Assembly: GCF_963169125.1 (NCBI RefSeq)
Contig: NC_084794.1
Coordinates: 110,150,358 to 110,214,357, forward strand
From: Humulus lupulus
Taxonomy: Eukaryota > Streptophyta > Magnoliopsida > Rosales > Cannabaceae
Length of the DNA: 64,000 nt
Direction of reading: 5' to 3'
A program made the translations under genes and the position numbers. The notes under the pieces were generated by a model. That model ran no database searches. It was not told the origin of the DNA and was given only the letters and a program-made list of their open reading frames with translations. This document shows positions 34,344-46,044 of this stretch, piece after piece. Position 1 is the stretch's first letter. Each line of letters starts with the position of its first letter.

Positions 34344-36575
34344 TGTAACGACCCAAAATCACTAATATGGCTTAAGGGCATTGATTAGTGTGTCGGGAGG
34401 GCATAATTGGTTTATGTGTGAATTTATTGATTTAATGCATGATTACATGATAAGCATGCTTGTATGATTATATGAATATAAATGTGATTAAATGTTATAC
34501 TTGTCAGAACCACATTATTATGTGGGTAGATCTGCAGCAGGCGACTTGAGGCGATCTTAGGGAGCTAGATAGCGGGAAAGTCACAACGAAGCTTAATATT
34601 TGACTTTGGACAAGTCAAGGGGTGTTTCAGGTATCGGGTGGTTATTTAGATTATCGGGTTATGAAAATAAATAATTGGAGATATATTTGAGGTTAGGAAG
34701 TTTAGGTGGGAATATTGGAGAATTTTACCATTTTTCCCTCGGGGAAGTTTCCGGTACCCCGAGCTTTGGGATTAACTTAATTCCCTAAGGATAGACTCAA
34801 GGAGCTACAGAAAACAGTAGAACATAGTAAACTGACTCTCTCCTCTTTCTCCCTTTCTCTCTCAAAGGAAACTCTTGGAATCTAAAGGAACTAAGCTGAG
34901 GGATTAGCTCAATTTTAGCAAAGGAATTCAACCAGGACTAAGGTAAAGATTGATTCCCATTTTCTGTTGTTGAAATTCTGTGATTTTGGTTGTGTTTTAA
35001 GTGGTTTTTAGGTTTTGGATTTGAAGATTAAATTAAGGCTAGAACCTTGGAAGTTAGCTCAGAAAGCTCTTGGAGGATTGGTTCTGCAGCTGAGGTAAGC
35101 TCGAATTTAAGGTTTAATGGCTGAGCTATAGTGTTTCCATGGCTGGGTTTTTGTTCTTGAGTTAGAAAGTTTCAGTGATTGAAATAGGTTTTTGATGGGT
35201 TTCTAGTCTAGGTTTCAGCTGGGTTATGTTGCTGGTATCTTGTGGGAAGTTTTTGGATAATTGAGTTGTGGAATTGGGGTAGTTTTGAGTGAGTTTGCAT
35301 GAGGTTTGAGAGTAAAAAATGGAGGTTTTTCTGGGTTCGAAGGGGTCGGGCCGCGACATAGTTCTTGGTGAGCCGCGGCTCTTCGAAGCTGATGGGTGCT
35401 GAGGAAGGAGGGCGGGCCGTGGCATGGTTTGAGTAGGGCCGCGGCCCTTACCTGTTTTTGGGCATTGGGAGGCCTCTAGTTGGGGCCATGCCGCGACATA
35501 GGTGGCTAATGCCGCAACCCTTAAGGGATTTTGGGATTTTGAGATTCTAGGGTTGGGAATTTAACCTAGAGTGCTCGGGATTGAATCTTTTACTATGTTC
35601 GGTGATGTTCAATGTTCTGAAGACTAGAACTTTGTCTAGAAGCTCATTTAAGATTTTTGATGGTATCCTTTATCTTGGTTGTGACTAGGTGCTAAGCTAG
35701 GGCTCGGGGATCGGATCGCGCTCAAGGAGCATCGCTCGTAACTAGTTCACTTGGAGGCCAAAGGTAAGAAAACTGCACCTGGTTGTGTATTTGTAATGGG
35801 ACTAAGGGTTCCCTAATATGTATGCATTGAAATGGATGGTATTATGCCATGTAAATAGTAAACCAACGACCTAAGAGTGCCAAAGGTTACACTTGCGCTC
35901 AGGGCGCGGCTCTGCCAATGGTAGCCGAGGACAGCTTATTATGCATAGAGCTCGGTTTAAGCGGGCCGGAGTCAATGGGGTAAACAGAGGGTGCGACCTA
36001 AGTTGTCGACATTAGTTATTATGTGATTTGACTGTTATTAATGATTGGTTGCATCTTTGATTCTGATTACATGCTATGTGATTAATGTGGAGTGTTAAGT
36101 GGTTGATCATGCTTGATGAATTATTCTCTTGATATGATTGTTGAGATGTGTAATATGTTTTCTTGCTGGGCCTTGGCTCACGGGTGCTACGTGGTGCAGG
36201 TAAAGGCAAGGGAAAACTTGATCAACCCTGACTTGGAGAGCTCTGTGAGCGGAATGTACATGACCAGCTGCTCAGCCGCCACGGTTGAGAGGATAACAGG
36301 AACAGAAAAGCTATAAATGTCTGTTTTGCCTTAGAGTGGCTGATGGTAGTCTGTATTTTGGAAAATTTTTAAACTAACCTTTAAACACTGTTCCTTTTTT
36401 GGATCCCATATGTAAATTTGTTTAAGTATATAAAATGTATCTTTTTAGACCAAAACCATTTTATCCTTAGCACATTTATGGTTTAGTGACACGTTTTGAC
36501 TAAATGACTTGATTAGCAAGTCCTGCACCTTTATAAGTACACAGTGTAGCGGTTCTGGCTATCCAGGGTATTACA
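34344..36575 (+). mobile_element. 3' LTR of the main plus-strand gypsy element
   Basis: TGTAACGACCC at 34344 to CCAGGGTATTACA at 36575, 2,232 bp. Six GCCGCGRC-like words with dyad tendencies lie at about 35345-35520. Donor-like AAAGGTAAGAAAACTGC at about 35762, TTGGCTCA box at about 36168, hairpin CTCAGCCG...CGGTTGAG at about 36271-36289, GGATCCCATATG at about 36401. The right flank is TGAGC (36576-36580). The matching left duplication was lost with the 5' truncation of the other LTR. It interrupts a minus-strand RNase H just after its end. Confidence 0.92.
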
Positions 36576-38580
36576 TGAGCTATCCCCTTAAGTGTTAACA
36601 AGCTTCCGTAACTCCGTCTACTAAGTGTGTCTGCCACGACGTTAGCCTTTCCAGGATGATACAAGATCTCACAATCATAGTCCTTTACTAACTCCAGCCA
36701 TCTTCGTTGCCTCATATTGAGCTCCTTCTACGTAAAGAAGTACTTTAGACTTTTGTGGTCCATATAGATTTTTCACTTTTCTTCGTACAGATAGTGCCTC
36801 CAAATCTTTAGAGCGAAAACCACCACTGCTAATTCTAAGTCCTGGGTCGGATATCACTGTTCGTACTCCTTTAGTTGTCTCGAGGCATAGGCGACCACTC
36901 TTACGTCTTGCATCAAAACGCATCCAAGTCCCTACTTCGACGCGTCGTAATACACTATAAACTTGCCCTTATCGTTTTGGACGCATAGAACTGGGGCTGA
37001 TATAAGCTTGTCCTTTAATGTTTGGAAGCTTTCTTCACATTTCTTCGTCCATACAAATTTTTGTTGCTTCCGCGTCAAATTTGTTAAGGGTGTAGCTATT
37101 TTGGAAAACCTTCAACAAACCATCTATAATATCCTGCCAATCCTAGAAGACTTCTCACCTCCGTGGCACTCTTGGGTTTGGGCCAGTCCTTCAGTACTTC
37201 GATCTTTGCTAGACCTACTTCTACGCCAATTTTAGACACAATGTGTCCTAGAAATGCCACCTTTTCTAGCCAGAATTCGCATTTCTTAAACTTAGCGTAT
37301 AATTGATGACTTTTGAGTCATCCCAACATCAGTCGCAGGTGCTCTTCATGCTCGGATTTCGTCTTTGAGTAGATCAATATGTAATCTATAAACACCACAA
37401 CGAACTTATCCTGATAGTCCTTAAATACTCGGTTCATAAGATCCATGAATGTTGCTGGTGCGTTTGTTAATCCAAAAGACATCACCAAAAACTCGTAGTG
37501 TCCATATCTAGTCTGAAAAGCCGTCTTTGGGATATCTTCTTCTCGTACTCTTAGCTAATGATACCCCGATTGCAAGTCTATCTTTGAGAATACCGTAGAT
37601 CCTTGTAGTTGATCAAAAAGATCGTCTATTCGAGGTAAAGGGTATTTGTTCTTGATCGTCACTTTATTCAGTTCTCGATAGTCGATGCACATCCTCATAC
37701 TCCCATCCTTCTTTTTAACAAACAACACTGGTGCTCCCCAAGGTGAATAGCTCGGTCAGATGAAACCCTTGTCTAACAGCTCCTGCAGTTGCATTTTTAA
37801 CTCCTTTAACTCGGTAGGCGCCATTCTATAGGGATCTTTATAGATTGGTGCCGTTTCTGGTGCCAATTCTATTTCAAACTCGATTTCCCTACTCAGAGGT
37901 AATCCTGGTAGATCTTCTGGAAACACCTTGGGAAAATTACATACAATGGGTACATCCTTTGGTTCGAGTCACGTCTCTCGTGACGTGTCCACCACACTAG
38001 CTAGAAATGATTGACAACCACTATAAATTAACCATTGAGCTTTGAGAGCTGAGACTATCGGGACGCGAGTTTGAGAAACTTCTCCTTTGAAAGTGAACTG
38101 ACCTCCGCCTTCTGGTATAAAGTTGATTGTCTTACCCTTACAGTCTATCATTGCCTCATATGTTGCTCACCAGTCCATGCCTAAAATTACATCATAATCC
38201 TTAAGGTATAACTCGATCAAATCTACTGGTAATTCTTTTCCTTCGATTCTAACTACAACACTACGCACCCCTCTACTAGATAACATTCTTTCCCCCAAGG
38301 GTAACTCCGTGACAAACTTATCTCTAAAAAGTTCGCATGGTCTATCTAAGCTATCGAACGTATTCATAGAAACAAAAGAATGCATAGCTCCTGAATCGAA
38401 TAACACATTGCATAATTTACCAGAGATAGTGACCTGACTTGTTACCATAGTATTACTAGTTTCTGCTTCACCTCTAGTAAGAGCAAAAACTCTGGCTGGC
38501 ACGAGCTTATCATCTTTCTTTTGGCCCTTCAACTTTGGGCAATCCTTTCTAATGTGTCCTTCATCTCCACAATTGAACAA
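36576..38580 (-). pseudogene. pol: Ty3/gypsy polymerase remnant (protease, RT, RNase H)
   Basis: Minus strand, reading leftward. Zinc knuckle CFNCGDEGHIRKDCP opens the block at 38580. Protease has DSGAMHSF (about 38400). The RT spans about 37780-36980 with the usual [20 protein letters not shown] and [20 protein letters not shown]. RNase H runs to about 36600 ([20 protein letters not shown]). The RT active site reads FIDY: the second Asp is Tyr (codon 37383-37381). Several stops and one lost frame occur between 37900 and 36720. It is truncated at 36575 by the plus-strand element. Integrase of apparently the same element is on the far side at 27345-27913. Confidence 0.88.
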
Positions 38581-39647
38581 CCTTTCATCTTATATCTACA
38601 TTCTCCTAAATGCTTCCTCTTGCAGATAGGGCATTGGGAATATTCCAAATAGGGCTTCTTATTCCTGTTATTTTCTGATGCAATCTTATTCTTCTTATCG
38701 GCCTTTTGATTTTGACCACCGTCATGTTTTCGTTTGTGGTTGTTCTGATCATTGTTATTCATTTTGGCGTCCCTTCTGGGTACGCCTTCTTTCCAGATTC
38801 TTTCGTTATCCTGCTCAGCTTCCAAGGCTACCTCTAATGTTTCTGCATAAGTGGTTATTCCTCGAATTAGCTTTACATCACGGGCTATCATAGGTTTCAG
38901 TCCCTTCACGAATCTTTGAATTCTCAGCGTCTCAGTGGGTCATGTCCGCCGCAAACTTAGCCAGCCTATCAAACTTCCTGGCATACTCTGTCACAGTCGA
39001 ATTCCCTTGAGTTAGCGTGACGAAATCGTCCACCCTTGTGGCTAGAATCGCTGGACTGTAGTGCTTTTTTTTTAACACTTGGATAAACTCATCCCAAATC
39101 ATAATGTTCACATCTCTAGTCTGCTTCACTATATCCCACCAGATGCGGGTGTCATTCTTTAAAAAACTTGAAGCGCATGAGACTCGATCTTTGTTTCCCA
39201 GCCGCATATGTTCTAGAATGGACTCCACCGATCGAAGCCATTCTTCTGCTTCTATTGGATCTGACCTGCCATCAAAGTTTGGTGGTTGTTGCTTCCTAAA
39301 GCATTCATATACTGCCTCGTAGGGAGGTTCTGCTAGCTGTAGTAATTGCGCTAGAGGAATGACTTGCTGCGCCACCTATTATTGTTGCCCTGAGTTTATT
39401 TGGAACTCTTCTTCCCTTCTCCTTAGCTCTGCCCTAAGACGAGCATTCTCCCTTTCCAAATTTATTCGAGTAGTAGCTGCTACCTGCTCTTCCACTACAT
39501 TGGTTGCCTCTGGCACTCCCGGGGCTGCTGGAAATTCTTCATATGTGGGGGTGGCGGCTACTCTTCTTCCTCACCCCCTTCCTCAGCCTCAGCCCCTGCC
39601 TTGGCCTCTACCTTGGCCATTTAGTCTTTCAGATCTTCTTGGTTCAT
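38529..39647 (-). pseudogene. gag: Ty3/gypsy gag remnant
   Basis: ATG at 39647 (MNQEDLKD, then a stop). An E/K/A-rich segment follows, then the core from 39375 (VYECFRKQQPPNFDGRSDPI; RIWWDIVKQTRDV), a stop at 38932, and the C-terminal part 38909-38529 with QRFVKGLKPMI-like and CPICKRKHLGECRYKMKGC. A frame shift lies just before the zinc knuckle, which reads in the frame of the polymerase block. Layout and core are close to the gag at 576-1803, and a fragment of family-A LTR lies upstream. Both are therefore probably family-A elements. Confidence 0.85.
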
Positions 39648-40262
39648 GCTCCATGTGTCTTTTCTGTTTCCCCAAAAGAGAGAAGAATTGAAAAACTAAG
39701 ACAAACAAAACAAAAGAGGGTATAACTTAACCTATTGTACTATTGTCTATTAGGTCCATCTATCTATAAAAACTACCCTATTACAATTAAGTCCAACTCT
39801 GGTAAATGGGCCTTAACCATTGAATCTTCCATGAAGGAGGGTTGGGTTCAGTATATCGTACCCACTACTAAGGCCCCCTAACATCCACTTGGACCCAAAA
39901 GACAGGAATTTGAACCCTTGCTTTATTAATTGTTATTCATTTTAAATTGGATCCAATCTAACAATGCAAAGCAAATGGGCATTCACAAATGGCCTAACCC
40001 ATAAGAGAGGAATTTAAACTTTACACTTTTAATTGAATCTAAAAAAAAATTAACATTTACTAAACAATGAAACAATAATAAAAGCACAGGTTTCATAGAA
40101 AAAAAAATTACAAACTAGTGAAATCCATAACTATTGGTATGAGTATCCAACTAAATCCCGTCTTGAATCAATATCCGCTAAAACTAACATACTATAAGCT
40201 ATTACTATCTACTACTACTACTACTACTACTATCTAACTAAGTAAAATTCTGGGATGCTACA
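39648..40262 (-). mobile_element. Leader remnant and LTR fragment (family A)
   Basis: 39648-40099 resembles the leader just upstream of gag at 1804-2150 (both contain a GGAGGG-TGGG-TCAGTA segment before gag). The leader ORF of 2292-2809 and the primer site are not found here. About 40100-40262 matches the last about 160 bp of family-A LTRs, including the ACT/CTA run (about 40210-40231) and the end CTGGGATGCTACA at 40262. A deletion has joined leader to LTR start. The right side abuts another gag. Confidence 0.65.
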
Positions 40263-41084
40263 TACCAAAACCCATAAATGGAGGTCCCATCCTCCTAGTG
40301 TCTCTCCTGGCCATGTTGTTATGCCAGATTTTGTTTTCTGTGCCCTCAGCAATAAAGGCTATCTCTACCACCTGGGCATATGTCGTCACCCCAAGCACGG
40401 GAGTTATGTGAACATCTTGAGATATCATAGGTTGTAGCCCCTGAAGGAACCTTTCCTTCCTTGTCCCATCAATGGGTACAAAGTCTGCAACAAACTTGGC
40501 CAGTCCATCAAATCTCAGTGCATACTCTGTCACTGACATGTTCCCCTGTAACAACTTACTGAACTCTTATGCCTTTGATGCACTAACTGCATCATTGTAA
40601 TACTTCTTATTGAACAGAGTTCTAAACTATTCCTAATCCAGAGTATTCACGTTTCTAGTCTGGGATATCACTTCCCACAGAATTCAAGCATCCTCTGAAA
40701 ACATATATGTGGCACAGGCCACCCTCTCATTACCAACTACCCTTATGAAATCCAGGATAGTGGTAACCATACTCATCCATTGCTCGACCTTGGCCGGATC
40801 TGCACTGCTCTCAAAGACTGGACGGTGATGCTTTCTGAACCTTTCATAAAGAGGTTCCCATCTGTTCCCAGCCTCTGGCAACGATACTACTGTAGGTACT
40901 AACACAGGTTGCACCTCTGGCTGAACGCTCCCTACTTGAACTTGTTGCTATCTCAGGAGGCAGATCTCTTCTTCCAGCCTCTGTAATCTAGCTTGCATAT
41001 CAGCAAGCATCTACTGCTAGTTCTCTAGAGCTGACGGATGGGTATGATCCTGATTATCATTCTCAACCTATATTTCTTGACTGC
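40263..41084 (-). pseudogene. gag: Ty3/gypsy gag remnant (N-terminal half)
   Basis: Minus strand from about 41084: coil (ADMQARLQRLEEEICLLR), then from 40914 the core (NRWEPLYERFRKHHRPVFES; VACATYMFSEDA) and from 40554 LLQGNMSVTEYALRFDGLAK, ending near AEGTENKIWHNN. Stops near 40683, 40640 and 40560. It is close to the gag of the plus-strand element at 30287. It is cut at 40262 by the LTR fragment of the family-A element, which therefore inserted into it. Its 5' leader, primer site and LTR follow to the right. Confidence 0.85.
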
Positions 41085-41199
41085 CATAGAAGCATACTTC
41101 CAAACTTATATTTATAGTAATCAATTCAACTTGTTAGGTAGTAATAACAATACCTATTGCTGTTGTGTGGTCCAAGACCGAACAAACAAGAATTCACGC

Positions 41200-41510
41200 T
41201 CATTAGTCATGCTAATAAGCATGTCGGTTCATATTCATACTCAAGCATGGTGCTAATAAGTACTTCCTAACATTTATAAGCACATAGCAATGCTAATAAG
41301 CATTTTCTTGCATAAATATGAAAATAATGATGCTAATAAGCATTTTCTAGCATAAATATGAAAATAGCAATGTTAACAAGAATTTCTATAACATTTACAA
41401 CTATAAATAGTGCTAATAAGCATTTCCTGACCTACATACCATAACAATGCTAATGAGCATTTCTTTAACATTCACAAGCAATAATAATGTTAATAAGTAC
41501 ATCTCTAGCA
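41200..41510 (-). repeat. Degenerate tandem array with about 40-bp period in the leader
   Basis: The word TGCTAATAAGCAT (or near variants) starts at 41210, 41251, 41291, 41331, 41371, 41411, 41448 and 41488, giving spacings of 41, 40, 40, 40, 40, 37 and 40. Intervening sequence is also partly repeated (TTCTxGCATAAATATGAAAAT). It lies between primer site and gag of the minus-strand element. Confidence 0.8.
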
Positions 41511-41707
41511 TACACACAACAGTCAAGGGCCAGGCCCTATCAAAATATCTCATGCTCCTTAATAAGGTAAGAAGATAAGGAATTGACATCCCATTTAAGC
41601 AGTTAAACACATAGCCACATAAGTATATACCAAACCCTGAGTCAAGCTTGTCTTTACTGGTGAGTGTACATGCCCAGCCAATCTTTAGGAACCCTTAACC
41701 TTGGCAA

Positions 41708-41719
41708 GTTCTGACACCA
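41708..41719 (-). other. Primer-binding site
   Basis: The minus strand reads TGGTGTCAGAAC three bases after the LTR end at 41723. It is a decayed form of TGGTATCAGAGC. It shows that the LTR to the right is the 5' LTR of a minus-strand element. Confidence 0.75.
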
Positions 41720-42229
41720 AGTTGTAACGCCCTGGATAGCCAAGACTGTTACACTGTGCATTTAAATAGTGCTAGACACTCTAAATGAGTCCCTTGGCCA
41801 TAAACGTGTAACTAAATGTGATTAATGGTTTAAGGTTAAAGTTTTTTGACAAAATGAATAGTCATTTCCTTAAAACATTATGTTAGTACAAGGGATCCCA
41901 AAATAAAAATTTTAAAAGGTTATTTACAAATTAAAAAGTTACAACAAGCTAGCCTAAGAGGCAAAATAGAGTTTCACCCTAGTCCCTTTGAGAAACCTTG
42001 ATTATGGTGGTTAAGCAGCCGCATATGTACACACTGCCACCGAATCTCTCCAACTCACAGCTAGTTCAGCTTCCTTTTCCGCTTAACAGCACCACGTAGC
42101 ACTCGTGAGCTGAGGCTCAACAAGAAAAATTAAACATGCTCATAAGCAGTTAACAACATATTACAGAATCATAATTACCATGCCTAGCAATAATAACCCT
42201 ACTCATGTATACATTTAACTCATACAAGT

Positions 42230-42345
42230 GACTATAGAGTCACAGTAGGGCCCGGTGCCCTAGATAAGTGCCATAGAGTCACGTCAGGGCTCGTTGCCCT
42301 GGTGTAACTAACCATAGAGTCATATTGGGGCCCGTTGCCCTATCC
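42230..42345 (-). repeat. Tandem repeat, about 41-bp unit, three copies
   Basis: ATAGAGTCAC...GGGCCCGTTGCCCT-type units begin near 42234, 42273 and 42314, inside the LTR. Confidence 0.75.
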
Positions 42346-42469
42346 TTTGTACAACCAACCTTAGGGCTGGCCCAGCATACATGTCGCTTTAATTTCCAAA
42401 CAACCATAGGGTCGATCAAGTGTATACAATGCTCCTGATTAGGTCTAACCATATCGACTTGTGCTCCGC

Positions 42470-42610
42470 GCGCTATTATCGCCCTTGACTTATAAGTCAA
42501 TGCTTTCGACTAGCGCTCAGTGCTATTGCCGCCCTTGACTTATAATTCAATGCTTTCGACCAGCACTCATTGCGCTATTGTCGTCCTTGACTTATAAGTC
42601 AAGTCGTTTC
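42470..42610 (-). repeat. Tandem repeat, about 50-bp unit, three copies
   Basis: CCTTGACTTATAAGTCAA followed by TGCTTTCGAC recurs at about 42483, 42533 and 42585. Each unit contains the dyad TTGACTTATAAGTCAA. It lies directly after the 41-bp array in the same LTR. Confidence 0.8.
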
Positions 42611-43520
42611 AATCAGATAATGTAGACAAGCATACATCATTTAATAATTATCTAGATATAGAGCATTCAAGCATGCTTAATTAAACAATCATAGGCATAA
42701 TCATAATCATGCTCATTCACTACGACCTGAGACCTTAATCATAACCATGTTTAACAACTGGGCCAAGCACTAATAACATATATCACATATTGGATGCAGT
42801 TTTCTTACCTTTGGTCCAAGCGCAAGCAAACAAGAAAGCATGAATCCCAAGAACGATCCTCTCCCGAGCCCTAACGGTAACCTAGTCACAATCCATAAAT
42901 AACATTCTCATTACCATTTGATTCCATAAATGAACCCTGGGACTAATTCCGTGCTCTTGGGACCTCATATTCCACCACAATAGGTGGTGAAACCGTCCCC
43001 CGAGCCCATGGGCCTATGCCCTGAAACTAAAAAACTGAGGCCCAGAAAAATAGTCTAGCACTGCGGCATAGCCTAACAGGCACTGCGACACCAAGCCACT
43101 ACCACTTTGCCCTGAACCTTCCCAATGTCACGGCTCAGAAGAACAGCATCGCAGCGCCCCTGCTCGAACCCAGATTTTATGGGTTTTTCCACCATTTTCT
43201 CCTAGCCAAAACTCCTAAAATCTCATCCCAAAGTTGTACCAAGGTCCCAAATGATTCTAAGAATAACAACAACACATCATAAGCAACGTAAACACCCCCA
43301 AAACCAAGTCAAATCCTTAACCCAAATCAAAACCCAACCATAAGTTTAAAACTTAACCAAAACTTAAACCACATTAGAATTTCACCAAAAACCAAAGCAC
43401 AATCTTACCTCAATGAATAATCATGACCCTAAGCTACCTCCTACTCCAATCCCAGCTTCAATCCTCCAATTTCCATGCTTTTCTTCCTCATAAATCAAAA
43501 GTTTCCCCTGAGTGTTATGT

Positions 43521-43549
43521 GAGAGAGAGAGGGGGGGGGGGGGGGGGGG
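43521..43549. repeat. (GA)5 followed by a 19-base G run
   Basis: GA dinucleotides at 43521-43530, then 19 uninterrupted G (43531-43549). In the LTR orientation it is a C run ahead of CT repeats. Length may be unreliable in assembly. Confidence 0.9.
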
Positions 43550-44193
43550 AGCAATGAGAGAGAGTGTGTGTGGGAGCTGAGTGTTTCTGTTTTGATTCTA
43601 CTAGGCTCTAAGTTGTCTGAGTGTACTACTCCTTTAGGCAAGAAATGACTAAAGTGCCCCTTGCCCATTAACTTACTCTTCAATGCCCTCAAGGGAAAAA
43701 TAGTCCTTTGCCACCACTTCACTAATCTCAAATAACGCCACATTTTCCCAATTAATATTAATATCTCCTAGTAATTACCAAATATCTTCCCATTACCTGA
43801 TAAATCCTGGTAATGTACTAAATTACTAAAACACCCCTAGACTCACCCAAGTCAGGTATTGGTCCCCATTGTGGCTAAACCACTAACTTGCTCACTAGGA
43901 TCGCCTCATGCTGAATAACTCAAATATATACACATAATAATGTGGTCTCAATCATAAAACACATATATTTACAAATATGCCCTCAATATGTCAAAATTCC
44001 AAAAATACCCTTCTAATAAGAAACAGGCCCACATACATGCTTAATACATCTAAACATGCAAACATAGTCATATTATAATATAACTTGCGTAATTCACCTG
44101 ATCATTCATATAATCACATAATTAATTTAGTTATTGCCCTCCTGACCCCCTAATCAAGACACTAAGCCTTATTAGGGAAATTGGGATGTTACA

Positions 44194-46044
44194 ATAATGG
44201 TCATTTGACCAAGAGATTTGACCAAATGGGTAGCAACCCTTCCATTCACGTTCAAGACTCACCTCATCTTTTAGTTTCCCTCTTCAAAGCTCAACCAAGA
44301 ACCCAAGGACATCCAAGCTAGATCAAGTTGATTTTTGAGGATTTCAAGGGGATTTGAAACTTCCAAAGGAGTTAGAAGCTATAAGACATCTTCAATCAAG
44401 CTAGAAAATTTTAAATTCAAAGACGTAAACCTCTTTTATTCTCATGTTTTTCAGTTCAATTTTTGTTGCTCTTAACTTTGGGGGTTTTAGCTCAATTTCG
44501 AAAATTGAGGGTCCTGGGTTGTTTTAGGTTCCAGATTTAGGTTAGAATTGAGTTTCTAATTGATCTAAGCTTTGAATTGCTTCTAGATTCTGTGATTCAT
44601 GTTTGAGATTTTTGGATTTTGAAGCAAAGGTTTGGTTTAGAAATCGAAGTTTGATAAATGGGGATTTTCGATGTGTTTTTGATGTTTTGATGGCATATTG
44701 ATGTTGCATATAGTTTGTACTAACTGAATTGCGGTTGGAATTGGTGTTAAATCTAGTTGGAATGAGGTTCTGTATCTGAATTGAGGACTGAAATAGCAGG
44801 GAAAGACACAAATTTATGGGTTTATCGCAGTGTCGCCACGACCCTTGGAATGGGCACCGGAACACATATGCATTTTTCTTGAACAGAGTAATGTTCTCTG
44901 ACTCATGTGGCATCATGACCCTTTAGGAGGGCACCGTGACTCAAAATAAGTTTTCTTAAGGCGCCTCGGCGCCAACCTCGTTTTAGGTCACAATTTTGGG
45001 TTTCGTATTTAGACCATAACTTTTGACCCCAATGTCGGATTTGGACGTTCTTTATATGGTTGGAAAGCTTGTGAAAATCACTACAATCCTAAAACCTAAG
45101 CCAAGTTTAGAAGTAATTATTTTGGAGTTGGGATTATGAAATAAACTTGGTGTTAATAAGTTTTGGTCGATTATGTTTAGTTTTGGCTAAAGACGCTTGA
45201 ACGGGATCACACTTGGGTAGGCTTGTCATTATTACTGGAATCGAGGTAAGAAAACTGGCACATGCATATAGAGCAGGGCATGGGTCCCAATGTTTATATG
45301 TTACGTTATCACTGTATACTTGAAAGTTGAGTTAGGGTTACGTACCCCATTCTATATTTGTGGTCGTTGCATTGATTGCATTATATATGTTAGTTTATGA
45401 TTGATCAGCATGGGTCCTATTCAGAAATACATGAAGAATTTAGGTAGTGATGGCGCGTGACCATTATGGAGTGTTGTACACACACTCTCGGCATATGTTT
45501 GTATGCTTAGTGCCGGGAGAGGCACCTCGCTCAACATAGGTCGTGTAAACTGCTTATGTACTAAAATGAGTTCATTTATTATCTATGAAGCCTGTTGTTT
45601 TCTGTTTATGTTTGATCGGTTATTTAATATGCTATGTTGGATTTTCTTGTTGTGCCTTTGCTCACAGGTTCTCTATGGTGTAGATAAGGGCAAAGGAAAG
45701 GTCAACCAGCCATGAGTTGGAGGCCTTTGGAGTAGCGCTTACATGTTCAGCCTACTCGACCGCCACGGTCGTGGGATTTGGAGGGACATAGGGTATAAGT
45801 CCAATTTCGTCTCTTAGGTCGACTATTTTTGTAAACTTGAAAGTAATTATATTTTGATAAACCTTTTTGGGATCCCACCTACATATTTAAAGTTTCAATG
45901 AAACATTTATGTCTTTGACAAAAAATTTTAATACCTAAATCATTGTTTAATTAAGTACACTTTTGAGTCTAGATGACTCGCTTAACGAGTTAAGTGCTAT
46001 TTTAAACACACAGTGTAACGACCCTGGATTAGTAGGGCGTTACA
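44194..46044 (+). mobile_element. 5'-truncated gypsy LTR (family B)
   Basis: The body parallels 21530-23316 (AATGGTCATTTGACCAxxx start; ATCGAGGTAAGAAAACTGGC at about 45241; TTGTGCCTTTGCTCACAGG box at about 45651; CTCGACCGCCACGGTCG hairpin at 45755-45771; GGGATCCCACC at about 45870) and it ends GTAGGGCGTTACA. The first about 600 bp are missing where the minus-strand element abuts. No primer site follows, so it is a 3' or solo LTR broken by that insertion. Confidence 0.75.

Larger units (their letters stand above)
41723..44193 (-). mobile_element. 5' LTR of the minus-strand gypsy element
   Basis: The minus strand starts TGTAACATCCCAATTTCCC at 44193 and ends CCAGGGCGTTACA at 41723, 2.47 kb. It holds CCAAAGGTAAGAAAACTGC (about 42813-42797), a CTTGTTGAGCCTCAGCTCACG box (about 42120) and a GGGATCCC block (about 41893). 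It also contains two tandem arrays (42230-42610) and a 19-base G run. It abuts another LTR at 44194. Confidence 0.88.

Noticed and set aside
41200..41510. CRISPR-like regular repeat spacing
   Set aside because: Units are degenerate, spacers are themselves similar, and the array lies in a retrotransposon leader of a plant genome.
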